Part shown: piece after piece, positions 53,649-61,608 of the stretch
Layout: each line of letters opens with the position of its first letter
Position numbering within the stretch: position 1 is the first letter of the stretch
Source: an uncultured Eggerthellaceae bacterium
GTDB lineage: Bacteria; Actinomycetota; Coriobacteriia; Coriobacteriales; Eggerthellaceae
Assembly: GCA_934617065.1 (NCBI GenBank)
Contig: CAKTTY010000005.1
Location: forward strand, 73,233-137,232
Length of the DNA: 64,000 bases
Direction: 5' to 3'
The notes under the pieces: generated by a model
What the model saw: the letters and a program-made list of their open reading frames with translations, nothing else
Told to the model about the DNA's origin: nothing
Database searches by the model: none
Translations under genes and position numbers: made by a program

Positions 53649-53975
53649 TTATCTCAGCACAGCTAATTCTTCGGCGCTTGCTTGCTTCAAATAGTTATCG
53701 GCAGCGGTAATTGCTCGACCATGTGCACCTTGCACCACGGTGATGCCGGCAGCCTTCATGCTTTCTGCGTCTTTTTCCGAAATGGTGCCGCACAAGAGAA
53801 CCTTGACCTCTATCTGTCGCAAGAAATTTGCTTGCGATCCGCAAAGGTGCCCTTGGCTGGGGAGGTTCCGAGAGTCTACGAGTTCACCGTTTTCAACCTG
53901 ATAGAAGTTAAAGTTGGTACAACAGCCGAAATGGCTGCTGACATCCAAACCTTCACTTGCAACGGCGATTCTCAT
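53649..53975 (-). CDS. NifX/NifB-like dinitrogenase cofactor-family protein
   Basis: 108 residues. The N-terminal IAVASEGLDVSSHFGCC and FNFYQVENGE are typical of the NifX/NafY (PF02579) fold, which binds iron-sulfur or molybdenum cofactor precursors; VLLCGTISEKDAESMKAAGI continues the fold. In non-nitrogen-fixing anaerobes, such short stand-alone members are common and their role is unclear. On the minus strand AGGAAG precedes the ATG at 53975. No nif gene is nearby. Confidence 0.88.
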   Translation of the reverse strand: MRIAVASEGLDVSSHFGCCTNFNFYQVENGELVDSRNLPSQGHLCGSQANFLRQIEVKVLLCGTISEKDAESMKAAGITVVQGAHGRAITAADNYLKQASAEELAVLR

Positions 53976-54103
53976 GGCTTCCTAACATCATTTCTGGCAT
54001 CTGAGTCAACGATAGTCTTTTCTACGGTTTTGAAATACACCTTTCGTCCAAGGGTGTTATCTGGGGTGCGATAGGGATCTGAAAAATATTTTTGAAAAAG
54101 TAC

Positions 54104-54132
54104 TTGCCATATTTTCTGAGCTTTGCAATAAT
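54104..54132 (+). promoter_or_regulatory. Promoter of tRNA-Glu
   Basis: TTGCCA at 54104-54109 and AATAAT at 54127-54132 with a 17-bp spacer; the tRNA begins 31 bp after the -10 box. Confidence 0.6.
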
Positions 54133-54163
54133 AACCGAGCTGTTGCTTCGCAGTAAGCAATAA

Positions 54164-54238
54164 GTCCCCATCGTCTAGCGGTTAGGACGCGGCCCTTTCA
54201 AGGCTGAAACACGGGTTCGAGTCCCGTTGGGGGCACCA
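54164..54238 (+). tRNA. tRNA-Glu (anticodon TTC)
   Basis: Cloverleaf with CCA encoded: acceptor GTCCCCA/TGGGGGC, anticodon stem CGGCC/GGCTG (one G-U) enclosing CTTTCAA with anticodon TTC, and T-loop GGTTCGAGT. A short terminator hairpin follows. Confidence 0.97.
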
Positions 54239-54248
54239 TGAATGAACA

Positions 54249-54273
54249 GGCTCTGCTTTGCAGGGCCTTTTTT
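54249..54273 (+). terminator. Terminator of tRNA-Glu
   Basis: GGCTCTGC (54249-54256) pairs with GCAGGGCC (54260-54267), loop TTT, followed by six T. Confidence 0.88.
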
Positions 54274-54300
54274 CTTATGTTGGCAGACAAAGGAGTTGGC

Positions 54301-54690
54301 TTGAAGAAGCTCATCGCCCAGTTCATGAAATTCGGTATCGTTGGTGTCATCGCATTTGTTATCGATTACGGTGTGATGATCTTCCTTACTGAGGTATTTG
54401 GCGTTCCCTACCTCATCAGTACCACGATCTCTTTTGTCGTTTCGGTTATTTTCAACTACTTCGCTTCGATGCGCTTCGTGTTCAAGCGCAAAGACGATAT
54501 GAGTCGCAGGCGCGAATTCATCATCTTTATCGTGCTTTCTGTTTGTGGTTTAGGCATCAACGATCTTCTTATGTGGCTCATGGTTGACAGCCTCTACATC
54601 GACTACCGTCTGTCAAAGATCGTTGTTACGGTTGTTGTGGCAGTATGGAACTTCGTAACCAGGAAGATTTTCCTCGAAGCCCACGATTAA
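54301..54690 (+). CDS. GtrA-family membrane protein
   Basis: 129 residues from TTG 54301, which has AAAGGAG five bases upstream; the longer in-frame reading would start inside the tRNA and its terminator and is not credible. Four membrane segments in a GtrA fold: KFGIVGVIAFVIDYGVMIFL, VPYLISTTISFVVSVIFNYF, a third near 80-100 and a fourth near 105-125, with the usual FNYFASMRFVFK and VTRKIFL. GtrA proteins move lipid-linked sugars across the membrane; the two GT2 genes downstream make this likely here. It heads the operon 54301-59752. Confidence 0.88.
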   Translation: MKKLIAQFMKFGIVGVIAFVIDYGVMIFLTEVFGVPYLISTTISFVVSVIFNYFASMRFVFKRKDDMSRRREFIIFIVLSVCGLGINDLLMWLMVDSLYIDYRLSKIVVTVVVAVWNFVTRKIFLEAHD

Positions 54691-54753
54691 TTCGGGCGAT
54701 AATAATCTTTGCTGAAATGGTGCAAGGCAGACATTTCAGGGGAGGAGAGGCTC

Positions 54754-57270
54754 ATGAATGTATCGTTTAAAACCATCCGCCGTTCGGGCGATAAGGTTTA
54801 CATCTTGTCTGAGATTTCCGGTTACGACGAGCGTCTTCCTGTAGTGCTTGCCGCTTCGACGGAATCGGGTGCCCGCATCCCGTCGGATACCTTTCCCTAT
54901 TGCGATGTTGCCGATCCTCTGGCTCTGCGTCAGGTTCTTTCTGACGGTGCGTTAGCCAATAGGGAAATGCCTTTCCCGCCCCTTCATACCAAGAACTCTG
55001 CTGGTGTGCGCTTTTTTGTCATCGCGCTTCCTTGGTTGAGCTGTCGTAGGTGGGAGCTCGAATTCAATGCCATAGATTCATCGGGCAACGTTATTACCTC
55101 TTGCCGCAAGGTGCTCGATGTCCGAGCAACCAGCCTGAAGGCGATGGCGCCTCAGCGCAGCGGGGCGGTGCCTTCCCTTATCGAAGATCTTGATGGTCGC
55201 TTTATCCACGATCGTATCCACGTGAGCTTTTTGCGCGCATTTGAAACTGGCGACAAGATCCGTGTTTCAGCATTGTTGGAAATGCCGTACCACGAAGCAA
55301 GTGTGGTCGAGTGCGATTTCCTTGATAAGACGGGGCGCCGACTCGATCTCAAGCCCGTTATCGTGGAGGATTCCGTCTCGCAAAGCCCCGGGTATGGCGC
55401 TTTGCGGCGTCGCTATATCGAGCTTTCCTTCTTGGTCGACGCAGATAGCCCTCAGGTGTGCCTCTGCGCAACCGATACCGCATCTACGGTGGCTCCTGGT
55501 TTTGCCATGCTGGGCAATCGCACTCTCGAATCTGTCGTTTCCGAATTCGACGAGCAAACAACGAGCGCGGCGCTTGACCCCGAATATCACGAGTGGTTTG
55601 TGAAGCAGCATCGCGCCGATGTTCCTGATCTGCTCGAACAGGTGGCAACCCGTTTCGATTACGAGCCTCTTTTCAGCATCGTTTGCGTGCTTGACGACAC
55701 CCCATCGCACCACGTCCACGACCTCATGAACTCTATTGCGCTCCAGAGCTATGGCAGTTGGGAGCTCATTTTGGTCGATGCTGGATCGTCGGGTAGTGAA
55801 GCCGCCGATTTGAAAGATTCGCTCGACAGCGATCGCGTCTACGTGGTGGAAACCGACCAATCGCTTGGTATCAATGAACGCTTTGCAGCGGGTATGGCTA
55901 CCGTGGAAGGCGATTTCGTCGTGTTCATGAAGCCGTGTGACGTCATGGCTCCCGATGCGCTGTTCGAATGTGTCCGCGCTATCAATGAGTACCCCGATTG
56001 CGATGTGCTTTATACCGACGTGGATGCTTTCGATGCTGATGGCGTGCATTTCCAGCCCGTATTCCGTCCGGACTTCTCGCCCGAGTTGCTGCGCTCGTAT
56101 AACTACTTGCGTGATCTGGTGGTAATGCGTTCTTCCCTGCTTTCCGGTTTGCCCAATCTCCCATATGCCATTATGGGCGCTGCGGGCTACGATTTGGCGT
56201 TGCGCGTTACGGAGAAGGCTCGCCGCGTATGTCACGTTCCGCGTGTTCTCTGCCATCGTCGTTTTGCCACAATCGATACCTCTGAGGGCTTCAAAGCCAC
56301 GCAAATTGAACAAGAAGCGGGTCGCAAGGCGTTGGTTGCCCACTGTCAGCGCATGGGGATCAACGCCGAAGTGCTGAACGACCATGAACCGGGCCATTAT
56401 CGCGTACGTCACGTGCTTGCTGGATCACCCCGTGTTTCGGTGGTGCTTATCTTTGAGGGCAATGCGCCGCTGCTTCGTACGTGCGTGCGCGACCTGTATG
56501 AGAAAATCGACTACGCCAATTTTGAGATCGTGGTGGTGAGCACTGCTGCGTTTGCCCAGGAAACTAAAGCCTGCCTTGCCGAATTGGCAGAAGATCACGA
56601 TAGCCTTTCGGTTCTTGAGTGGGATGGCCCATTCAACAAGGCGCAGATTGCCAACTTTGCGGTGAAGAACACGCAGGGCGAATTCTTGTTGTTCCTCAAT
56701 GACGACGCTCGCATCCTTACCGATGATGCTCTTGAGCAGCTGCTGGGCTATTTCCAGCGCCCTGACGTGGGTGTAGTGGGCCCCAAGCAGTTGTTTATCG
56801 ATGGCACGGTTGAGCATGCCGGCATTGTGGTGGGGGGTTCGCGCGTGGTAACGCCTCTCTTCCGCCACATGGATGCGGAAAGCCAAGGGTATTTGGATCG
56901 CGCCGTTGTTGCCCAAAACGTTTCGGCGGTTACCGGCGACTGCATGATGCTTCGCCGCAGCGCCTTCGAAGAGGTGGGCGGCTTCAGCGAGGAATTCACC
57001 TTGTTCTACGCCGATGTTGATTTCTGCCTCAAGGTGCGCAATGCCGGCTACTACACGGTATTTACGCCCTATGTGCTTTTGAGCCACCTTCACAGCGTTT
57101 CGCGCATGCGCATCCGCTCCAAGGAAATCAGCATCCGACGCCGCAGGGAAGCCGCCTTGCTGCAGTCGGCATGGCCGAGCATCTTCGTTGAAGGCGATGC
57201 CTTCTACAACCCTAATTTGAACCCCGACAGCTCCTACTTCGCTATGAAGCGCGGAAAACCCCGAGGATAA
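54754..57270 (+). CDS. Tandem family 2 glycosyltransferase, first of a pair
   Basis: 838 residues from ATG 54754 (GGAGGAG upstream). An N-terminal beta-rich region (about 1-300) precedes two GT-A modules: the first from about 309 (SIVCVLDDTPS), with DVLYTDVDAFDADG but with KPCDVMAPDAL (about 392) where a DxD metal site would be expected, and the second from about 559 (VSVVLIFEGNAPLL), with an intact site in LLFLNDDARI (about 648) and GDCMMLRRSAFEEVGGF. Such bifunctional GT2 proteins build rhamnose- or other glycan-containing surface polysaccharides. The next gene, a paralogue, starts 4 bp later. It is probably cytosolic, working on a lipid-linked acceptor. Confidence 0.88.
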   Translation: MNVSFKTIRRSGDKVYILSEISGYDERLPVVLAASTESGARIPSDTFPYCDVADPLALRQVLSDGALANREMPFPPLHTKNSAGVRFFVIALPWLSCRRWELEFNAIDSSGNVITSCRKVLDVRATSLKAMAPQRSGAVPSLIEDLDGRFIHDRIHVSFLRAFETGDKIRVSALLEMPYHEASVVECDFLDKTGRRLDLKPVIVEDSVSQSPGYGALRRRYIELSFLVDADSPQVCLCATDTASTVAPGFAMLGNRTLESVVSEFDEQTTSAALDPEYHEWFVKQHRADVPDLLEQVATRFDYEPLFSIVCVLDDTPSHHVHDLMNSIALQSYGSWELILVDAGSSGSEAADLKDSLDSDRVYVVETDQSLGINERFAAGMATVEGDFVVFMKPCDVMAPDALFECVRAINEYPDCDVLYTDVDAFDADGVHFQPVFRPDFSPELLRSYNYLRDLVVMRSSLLSGLPNLPYAIMGAAGYDLALRVTEKARRVCHVPRVLCHRRFATIDTSEGFKATQIEQEAGRKALVAHCQRMGINAEVLNDHEPGHYRVRHVLAGSPRVSVVLIFEGNAPLLRTCVRDLYEKIDYANFEIVVVSTAAFAQETKACLAELAEDHDSLSVLEWDGPFNKAQIANFAVKNTQGEFLLFLNDDARILTDDALEQLLGYFQRPDVGVVGPKQLFIDGTVEHAGIVVGGSRVVTPLFRHMDAESQGYLDRAVVAQNVSAVTGDCMMLRRSAFEEVGGFSEEFTLFYADVDFCLKVRNAGYYTVFTPYVLLSHLHSVSRMRIRSKEISIRRRREAALLQSAWPSIFVEGDAFYNPNLNPDSSYFAMKRGKPRG

Positions 57271-57274
57271 TTGC

Positions 57275-59752
57275 ATGAACGCACGAATTGAAAGCATGAG
57301 TCACGGCGATGGCAAGGTCTACCTGCAAATGGTGCTTGATCGCATGCATCCCGATGCCGAGGTGCTTCTTGATGCCCGCCTGAAGGATGGCGCCAAGATC
57401 CCCGCCCACTTGTTCCCTTTTAATCCGCTGGAGGAAACATCTCAGGCCAATTATGTGGTGGTGCTTCCTCATTTCGATGTACGCGAAGTTGACCTGACGT
57501 TCTTGGAGTACGCAGGGGAGGGTTCTCCGCTTACGCAAAGCCGTCTTACCGTGGAACTGAACATGATGCGTTGGCGCACGCGCTTCAACGCGTTTGTCCA
57601 TAATGAGCTTTTGGAGCAGATGTTCGATATCGAGCGCGAATACTGCTCAGGCCGTATGAACGTATATTTCACCGACGCCATTGAAGACGGCGATGAAATC
57701 GTGGTGAAGATGCTCGCGGATATGCCTCATGCCGAAGGCTCCGATGTGATGGTTGATTTCACCGATGGCTATGGTACCGAAGTCGATCTTCCGGTGTATC
57801 CGTTGGTGGATGAGGTGATTCCTCCCGCAAACTATGGCGAGGGTGAGCGCCTTCGTATCGGCTTTTCCGTGCGCGTCGCCGCTGCCGCTAAGGATTTCTG
57901 CGTAACGGTTTACGATGCCAACGAACAGATTCCCGGAGGATTCGCCTATTTCTGCGATGAAACGTTTGGGCCGCTGCGCGAGTCGTTTTCTTATTGTGCG
58001 ATAGACGCTTCCATCGATACTCGCTATGGCCGCTGGTTCGTGCGCCATTGTGAAACGCTCGCTGGTCTTGAGGAACAGCGTTCCCATTTGTTTGCCGTTC
58101 AGCCTCAGATCAGTTTGGTTATGCCCCTGTATCCGGGCGACGAATGCTATCTGTCTGCTGCCATGGCTTCTTTGAGCCTTCAGACCTATACCCACTTCGA
58201 GCTCATTCTGGTCGATATGGGCGCCAACGAATTGAGTCTCACCTCGGCTCTCCGCGAATGGGAGGGTGACGAGCGCATTGTCCATTTGGTTCCCGAGGCC
58301 GAACTTGATGAGGGCGCAGCGCGCCTGACGGGTTTACTCCAGTCCAAGGGTGAGGTTTGCGCCGTGTTGGAGCCGAGTGTTGTCTTGGCGCCTGAGGCTC
58401 TTTACGAATATGTTCGCCGTATCAACGAAGTGATGGACGAAGAGGGCATCAAAAAAAGCCATGGTGTGGGCCCGTGCGATGTTGTGTACACGAACCACGA
58501 CAGCTTTGATCGTGACGGCGGCTTGCATACTCCTCAGTTCAAGCCGGTTTTTTCGCCAGATTTGCTGTACTCCTATAACTATCTTGGTCCTTTGGTTTTC
58601 CTTTCCCGTCGCGTCTTGGAAACGATCCAATCGTCGATGGGCTTTTCCTCCGAATCGTTCGATTACGACTTAGTGCTGAAGGCAACTGCCCAGGCAGAAC
58701 GCGTAGAACGAATCGACAAAGTTCTGTATCACGTTCAGAATGCCGCCTCAATTTCCCCCGATGCCGACAGGATCAGCTCGCGTCGCGAAGAAGAGGCGTT
58801 CCGTACGGGGAGAAAGGTGCTCGCCAACCACCTGCGCCGCAATGGCATCGACGCACTGGTTCTTGCCGATGTTTCCGATCGCCTCTATACCGTTCGTTAT
58901 CGAATGCCCGATGAGACGCCAACTCTTTCGGTGGTCGTGCTTGCTGGCGACGATGCATCGTTGCTTGATGCTTGCCTATCCTCGATCGAACAAAGCGTAA
59001 TACCACGCGACACGCCTATATATGTTGTGGTAAGTCAGGAAACATCCCGTGATGTCGTGGTGTACGGAGAGCATCTGGTGCGGAAGAACCGTGCCAGGGT
59101 TATTGCCTATCAAGGCGCCAACAACAGGGCTGCTATGGCAAACCTGGGCTTTTCCCAAAGCACTTCCGACTATGTGCTGGTGGTTGATGGGGACGTTGAG
59201 TTTGCAGATCCTGAAGCGCTGAACTGCATGCTGACCCATTGCATTCGCAAGGGCGTGGGCGTTGTGGGGGCGAAAACCCTGTTCGCCGACGATACCATTC
59301 GCCATGCTGGCATGATGGTTGGTCCGTATGAGTCGGCTTCAGAGATTGGCGTGAATATGCCCCGTAGTGCCCGTGGCTACTTGGGGCGTTTGCGGTGCGC
59401 TAGCAATGTTTCGGCGGTTTCCCTATCGGCCATGATGGTAAAGCGCACTGCCTACGATAGCGCCAAGGGCTTCGATGAACGCTTCCAAGTCTGCAATTGC
59501 GATGTCGATTTCTGCCTGAAGGTAGCAAAAGAGGGCTACCTGATCGCCTATAACGGTGGGGTTGAAGCGTATCGCAAGGGGAGTGATTCTGACGGTCGCT
59601 CAGCGCTTACCAAAAAGCAGCAGCTGCGAGCCGAGCGGGAAAAGGCCTTCTTGCATTATCGTTGGCCGCATCTGTTCGTGGACGGCGATCCGTATATGAG
59701 CTCGTGCCTTGATCCGCATGCGCCGTATTTCTTGCTTGGCCCTGTTCAATAG
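57275..59752 (+). CDS. Tandem family 2 glycosyltransferase, second of a pair
   Basis: 825 residues, paralogous to the gene before it, with the same order: N-terminal beta-rich part, first GT-A module from about 278 (ISLVMPLYPGDEC) and second from about 549 (LSVVVLAGDDASLL). The first module keeps DVVYTNHDSFDRDGG but has LEPSVVLAPEAL (about 365) in the metal-site position, so it also lacks DxD. The second has VVDGDVEFAD (about 637) and VGAKTLFADDTIRHAG, with more changes than in the first protein (for example LSAMMVKRTAYDSAKGF). Start ATG 57275 lies 4 bp after the upstream stop. The two may work as a pair. Confidence 0.87.
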   Translation: MNARIESMSHGDGKVYLQMVLDRMHPDAEVLLDARLKDGAKIPAHLFPFNPLEETSQANYVVVLPHFDVREVDLTFLEYAGEGSPLTQSRLTVELNMMRWRTRFNAFVHNELLEQMFDIEREYCSGRMNVYFTDAIEDGDEIVVKMLADMPHAEGSDVMVDFTDGYGTEVDLPVYPLVDEVIPPANYGEGERLRIGFSVRVAAAAKDFCVTVYDANEQIPGGFAYFCDETFGPLRESFSYCAIDASIDTRYGRWFVRHCETLAGLEEQRSHLFAVQPQISLVMPLYPGDECYLSAAMASLSLQTYTHFELILVDMGANELSLTSALREWEGDERIVHLVPEAELDEGAARLTGLLQSKGEVCAVLEPSVVLAPEALYEYVRRINEVMDEEGIKKSHGVGPCDVVYTNHDSFDRDGGLHTPQFKPVFSPDLLYSYNYLGPLVFLSRRVLETIQSSMGFSSESFDYDLVLKATAQAERVERIDKVLYHVQNAASISPDADRISSRREEEAFRTGRKVLANHLRRNGIDALVLADVSDRLYTVRYRMPDETPTLSVVVLAGDDASLLDACLSSIEQSVIPRDTPIYVVVSQETSRDVVVYGEHLVRKNRARVIAYQGANNRAAMANLGFSQSTSDYVLVVDGDVEFADPEALNCMLTHCIRKGVGVVGAKTLFADDTIRHAGMMVGPYESASEIGVNMPRSARGYLGRLRCASNVSAVSLSAMMVKRTAYDSAKGFDERFQVCNCDVDFCLKVAKEGYLIAYNGGVEAYRKGSDSDGRSALTKKQQLRAEREKAFLHYRWPHLFVDGDPYMSSCLDPHAPYFLLGPVQ

Positions 59753-59907
59753 CTATTCTCTAAGCCTATTGCCAGTTATTAGTTTTATGTATAAGCCACA
59801 TACAGGTTGCGTTGTGGCATTTTTCTGCCTATGCCCTGGGCTGCGGTATGGTAGGTAGGCTGTTTTATGCGCGCTAAGTATGCTGCGCTGTGTAAAAGGA
59901 ACAACGA

Positions 59908-60648
59908 ATGATTCAAATCGAACATCTTAATAAGACCTACGTGTCGCGTCAGGGGGAAACGCATACCGCTCTGACCGATATCAATTTGACCATCGAAGAC
60001 GGATCTGTGTTTGGCATTATCGGCCAGTCGGGTGCCGGCAAGTCGACCCTCGTGCGCTGCCTTAATCTGCTCGAGCGTCCAACTTCTGGCTCGATCATCA
60101 TCAATGGGCGCGACATCACGAGCCTTTCTGAAAAGGAATTGCGCGAGTTCCGCAGCTCGGTAAGCATGATCTTCCAGAACTTCAGCCTGCTTCAGCAGCG
60201 TACGGTTCTTCGCAACGTCATGTTTCCACTCGAGCTTCGTCATGCCGATAAGAAAGAGGCGGAAAAGCGCGCTCGTGAACTGTTGGAACTGGTGGGCTTG
60301 GCCAACAAGTGCGACAAGTATCCCAGTCAGCTTTCCGGCGGTCAGCAGCAGCGTGTTGCGATTGCGCGTGCTTTGGTGAACAACCCGTCCATCATGTTGT
60401 GCGACGAGGCCACCAGCGCACTCGACTCCATGACAACGCATTCCATCTTGAAGCTGCTGAAAGACATCAACGAAGAGATGGGCGTAACCATCGTGCTCAT
60501 CACCCATTCGCTGGCCGTTGCGGAGCTTATCTGCGACAACGTGGTGGTAATTGATGAGGGCAAGATCGTGGAAGAGGGCAAAACGGAAGATATCTTTGCG
60601 AACCCGCAAAGCGAGGTTGCCCGTAAGTTGCTGGAGAAGAGGTTGTAA
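59908..60648 (+). CDS. metN: Methionine-type ABC importer ATPase, short form
   Basis: 246 residues. Walker A GQSGAGKST, Q-loop MIFQNFSLLQQRTV (typical of MetN), signature LSGGQQQRVAIARA, Walker B IMLCDEATSALD and switch His VLITHS. MetN usually has about 340 residues with a C-terminal NIL regulatory domain; this one ends just after the ATPase core, so the methionine-sensing domain is absent. ATG 59908 follows AAAAGGAACAAC. The permease gene metI begins 2 bp after its stop. No substrate-binding MetQ is nearby. No SAM riboswitch is visible in the 155-bp leader. Confidence 0.88.
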   Translation: MIQIEHLNKTYVSRQGETHTALTDINLTIEDGSVFGIIGQSGAGKSTLVRCLNLLERPTSGSIIINGRDITSLSEKELREFRSSVSMIFQNFSLLQQRTVLRNVMFPLELRHADKKEAEKRARELLELVGLANKCDKYPSQLSGGQQQRVAIARALVNNPSIMLCDEATSALDSMTTHSILKLLKDINEEMGVTIVLITHSLAVAELICDNVVVIDEGKIVEEGKTEDIFANPQSEVARKLLEKRL

Positions 60649-60650
60649 TC

Positions 60651-61328
60651 GTGGAATACTTGCAGACGTTCTTCGCCCAGTACGGGGCGCTTTTGGCGCA
60701 GGGAACTTGGGACACCATTGTTATGAGCTTGGTTTCCACAGCGCTTGCCTACGTAATCGGTATTCCCCTCGGCGTATTCTTGGTGCTAACCGATCCAAAG
60801 AAGGGTTTGTTGCCCCATAAGGCGGTTAATGCCGTTCTTGGTTGGATCGTGAACATTGGCCGTTCGATTCCGTTCATCATTTTGCTTGTTGCCATTATTC
60901 CGTTTACTCGCTTGGTTGTGGGCACTTCTCTGGGCGTTCCTGGTGCAGTGGTGCCGCTGGTTGTGGCGGCTGCGCCTTTTGTTGGCCGTATGGTCGAGCA
61001 GAGCTTGGCCGAAGTTGACGCCGGCTTGGTTGAGGCAGCTCAGTCTTTCGGTGCTTCTACCTGGCAAATCGTCGTGAAGGTGTTCCTGTGGGAAAGCTTG
61101 CCATCTCTGATTAGGGGCTTTTCCATTGTTCTCATCACGCTGCTTGGCTATTCCGCAATGGCGGGCACCGTTGGTGCAGGCGGCTTGGGCGACATCGCCA
61201 TCCGCTACGGTTATCAGCGCTACATGGTCGATGTGATGATCGCTACCATTATCATTCTCATCGTTCTGGTTCAAATCGTTCAAAGCGGCTGCGACCTGGC
61301 TGCTCGTAAGATCGATCGCAAAAAGTAA
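60651..61328 (+). CDS. metI: Methionine-type ABC importer permease
   Basis: 225 residues, the standard MetI length, with five to six membrane segments and the EAA-type loop EAAQSFGASTWQIVVKVFLWESLP that contacts the ATPase. The N-terminus has WDTIVMSLVSTALAYVIGIPLG and the C-terminal region GGLGDIAIRYGYQRY is typical of MetI. GTG 60651 follows AAGAGG at the end of metN. The substrate is probably methionine or a related compound (inference from the family); no binding protein lies adjacent. A terminator follows. Confidence 0.9.
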   Translation: MEYLQTFFAQYGALLAQGTWDTIVMSLVSTALAYVIGIPLGVFLVLTDPKKGLLPHKAVNAVLGWIVNIGRSIPFIILLVAIIPFTRLVVGTSLGVPGAVVPLVVAAAPFVGRMVEQSLAEVDAGLVEAAQSFGASTWQIVVKVFLWESLPSLIRGFSIVLITLLGYSAMAGTVGAGGLGDIAIRYGYQRYMVDVMIATIIILIVLVQIVQSGCDLAARKIDRKK

Positions 61329-61332
61329 TTTG

Positions 61333-61360
61333 AAATGGCTCGCGCAGGCGGGCCATTTTT
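61333..61360 (+). terminator. Terminator of metNI
   Basis: AAATGGCTCGC (61333-61343) pairs with GCGGGCCATTT (61348-61358) around GCAG, with one G-U pair, followed by T-rich sequence. Confidence 0.88.
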
Positions 61361-61386
61361 ATGCTCGCCAACCTAGCGTTGTCGTC

Positions 61387-61460
61387 CTTCGGGAATATAG
61401 GGACAGGTCCCATTTTCCCAACTAATTGGGAAAATGGGACCTGTCCCTATATTCCCGAGG
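61387..61460. repeat. Long perfect palindrome (REP-like) before glnA
   Basis: Left arm 61389-61421 and right arm 61426-61458 are perfect 33-nt complements around CTAA, and the stem extends by a G-T and a C-G pair to 61387/61460. The core contains GGGACAGGTCCC, itself a palindrome. It lies between the metNI terminator and the glnA promoter and belongs to no gene. Confidence 0.85.
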
Positions 61461-61564
61461 CGTCATCTTTTGGTGGAAAAGTGGATTTTCGACCTGAATG
61501 ATATGCAACAACTATCAGTTCAACGGCAAAAGAATTCGGCGAAACGCGCTTGTAACACCTTGCT

Positions 61565-61573
61565 TGCTACAAT
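61565..61573 (+). promoter_or_regulatory. Possible extended -10 of glnA
   Basis: TGC followed by TACAAT (61568-61573) is an extended -10 form, 35 bp before the glnA start. No good -35 is seen. Confidence 0.4.
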
Positions 61574-61608
61574 GAAACAAACATGAGCAAGCCATGGAAG
61601 GACAAGCT

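Noticed and set aside
59753..59907. SAM riboswitch before metN
   Set aside because: The 155-nt leader was read for S-box features; no matching core stems and no terminator/antiterminator pair were visible.
61387..61460. Reading the palindrome as an ordinary intrinsic terminator of metNI
   Set aside because: The metNI terminator with a T-tail already lies at 61333-61360, and the palindrome is far longer than needed and lacks a T-run.
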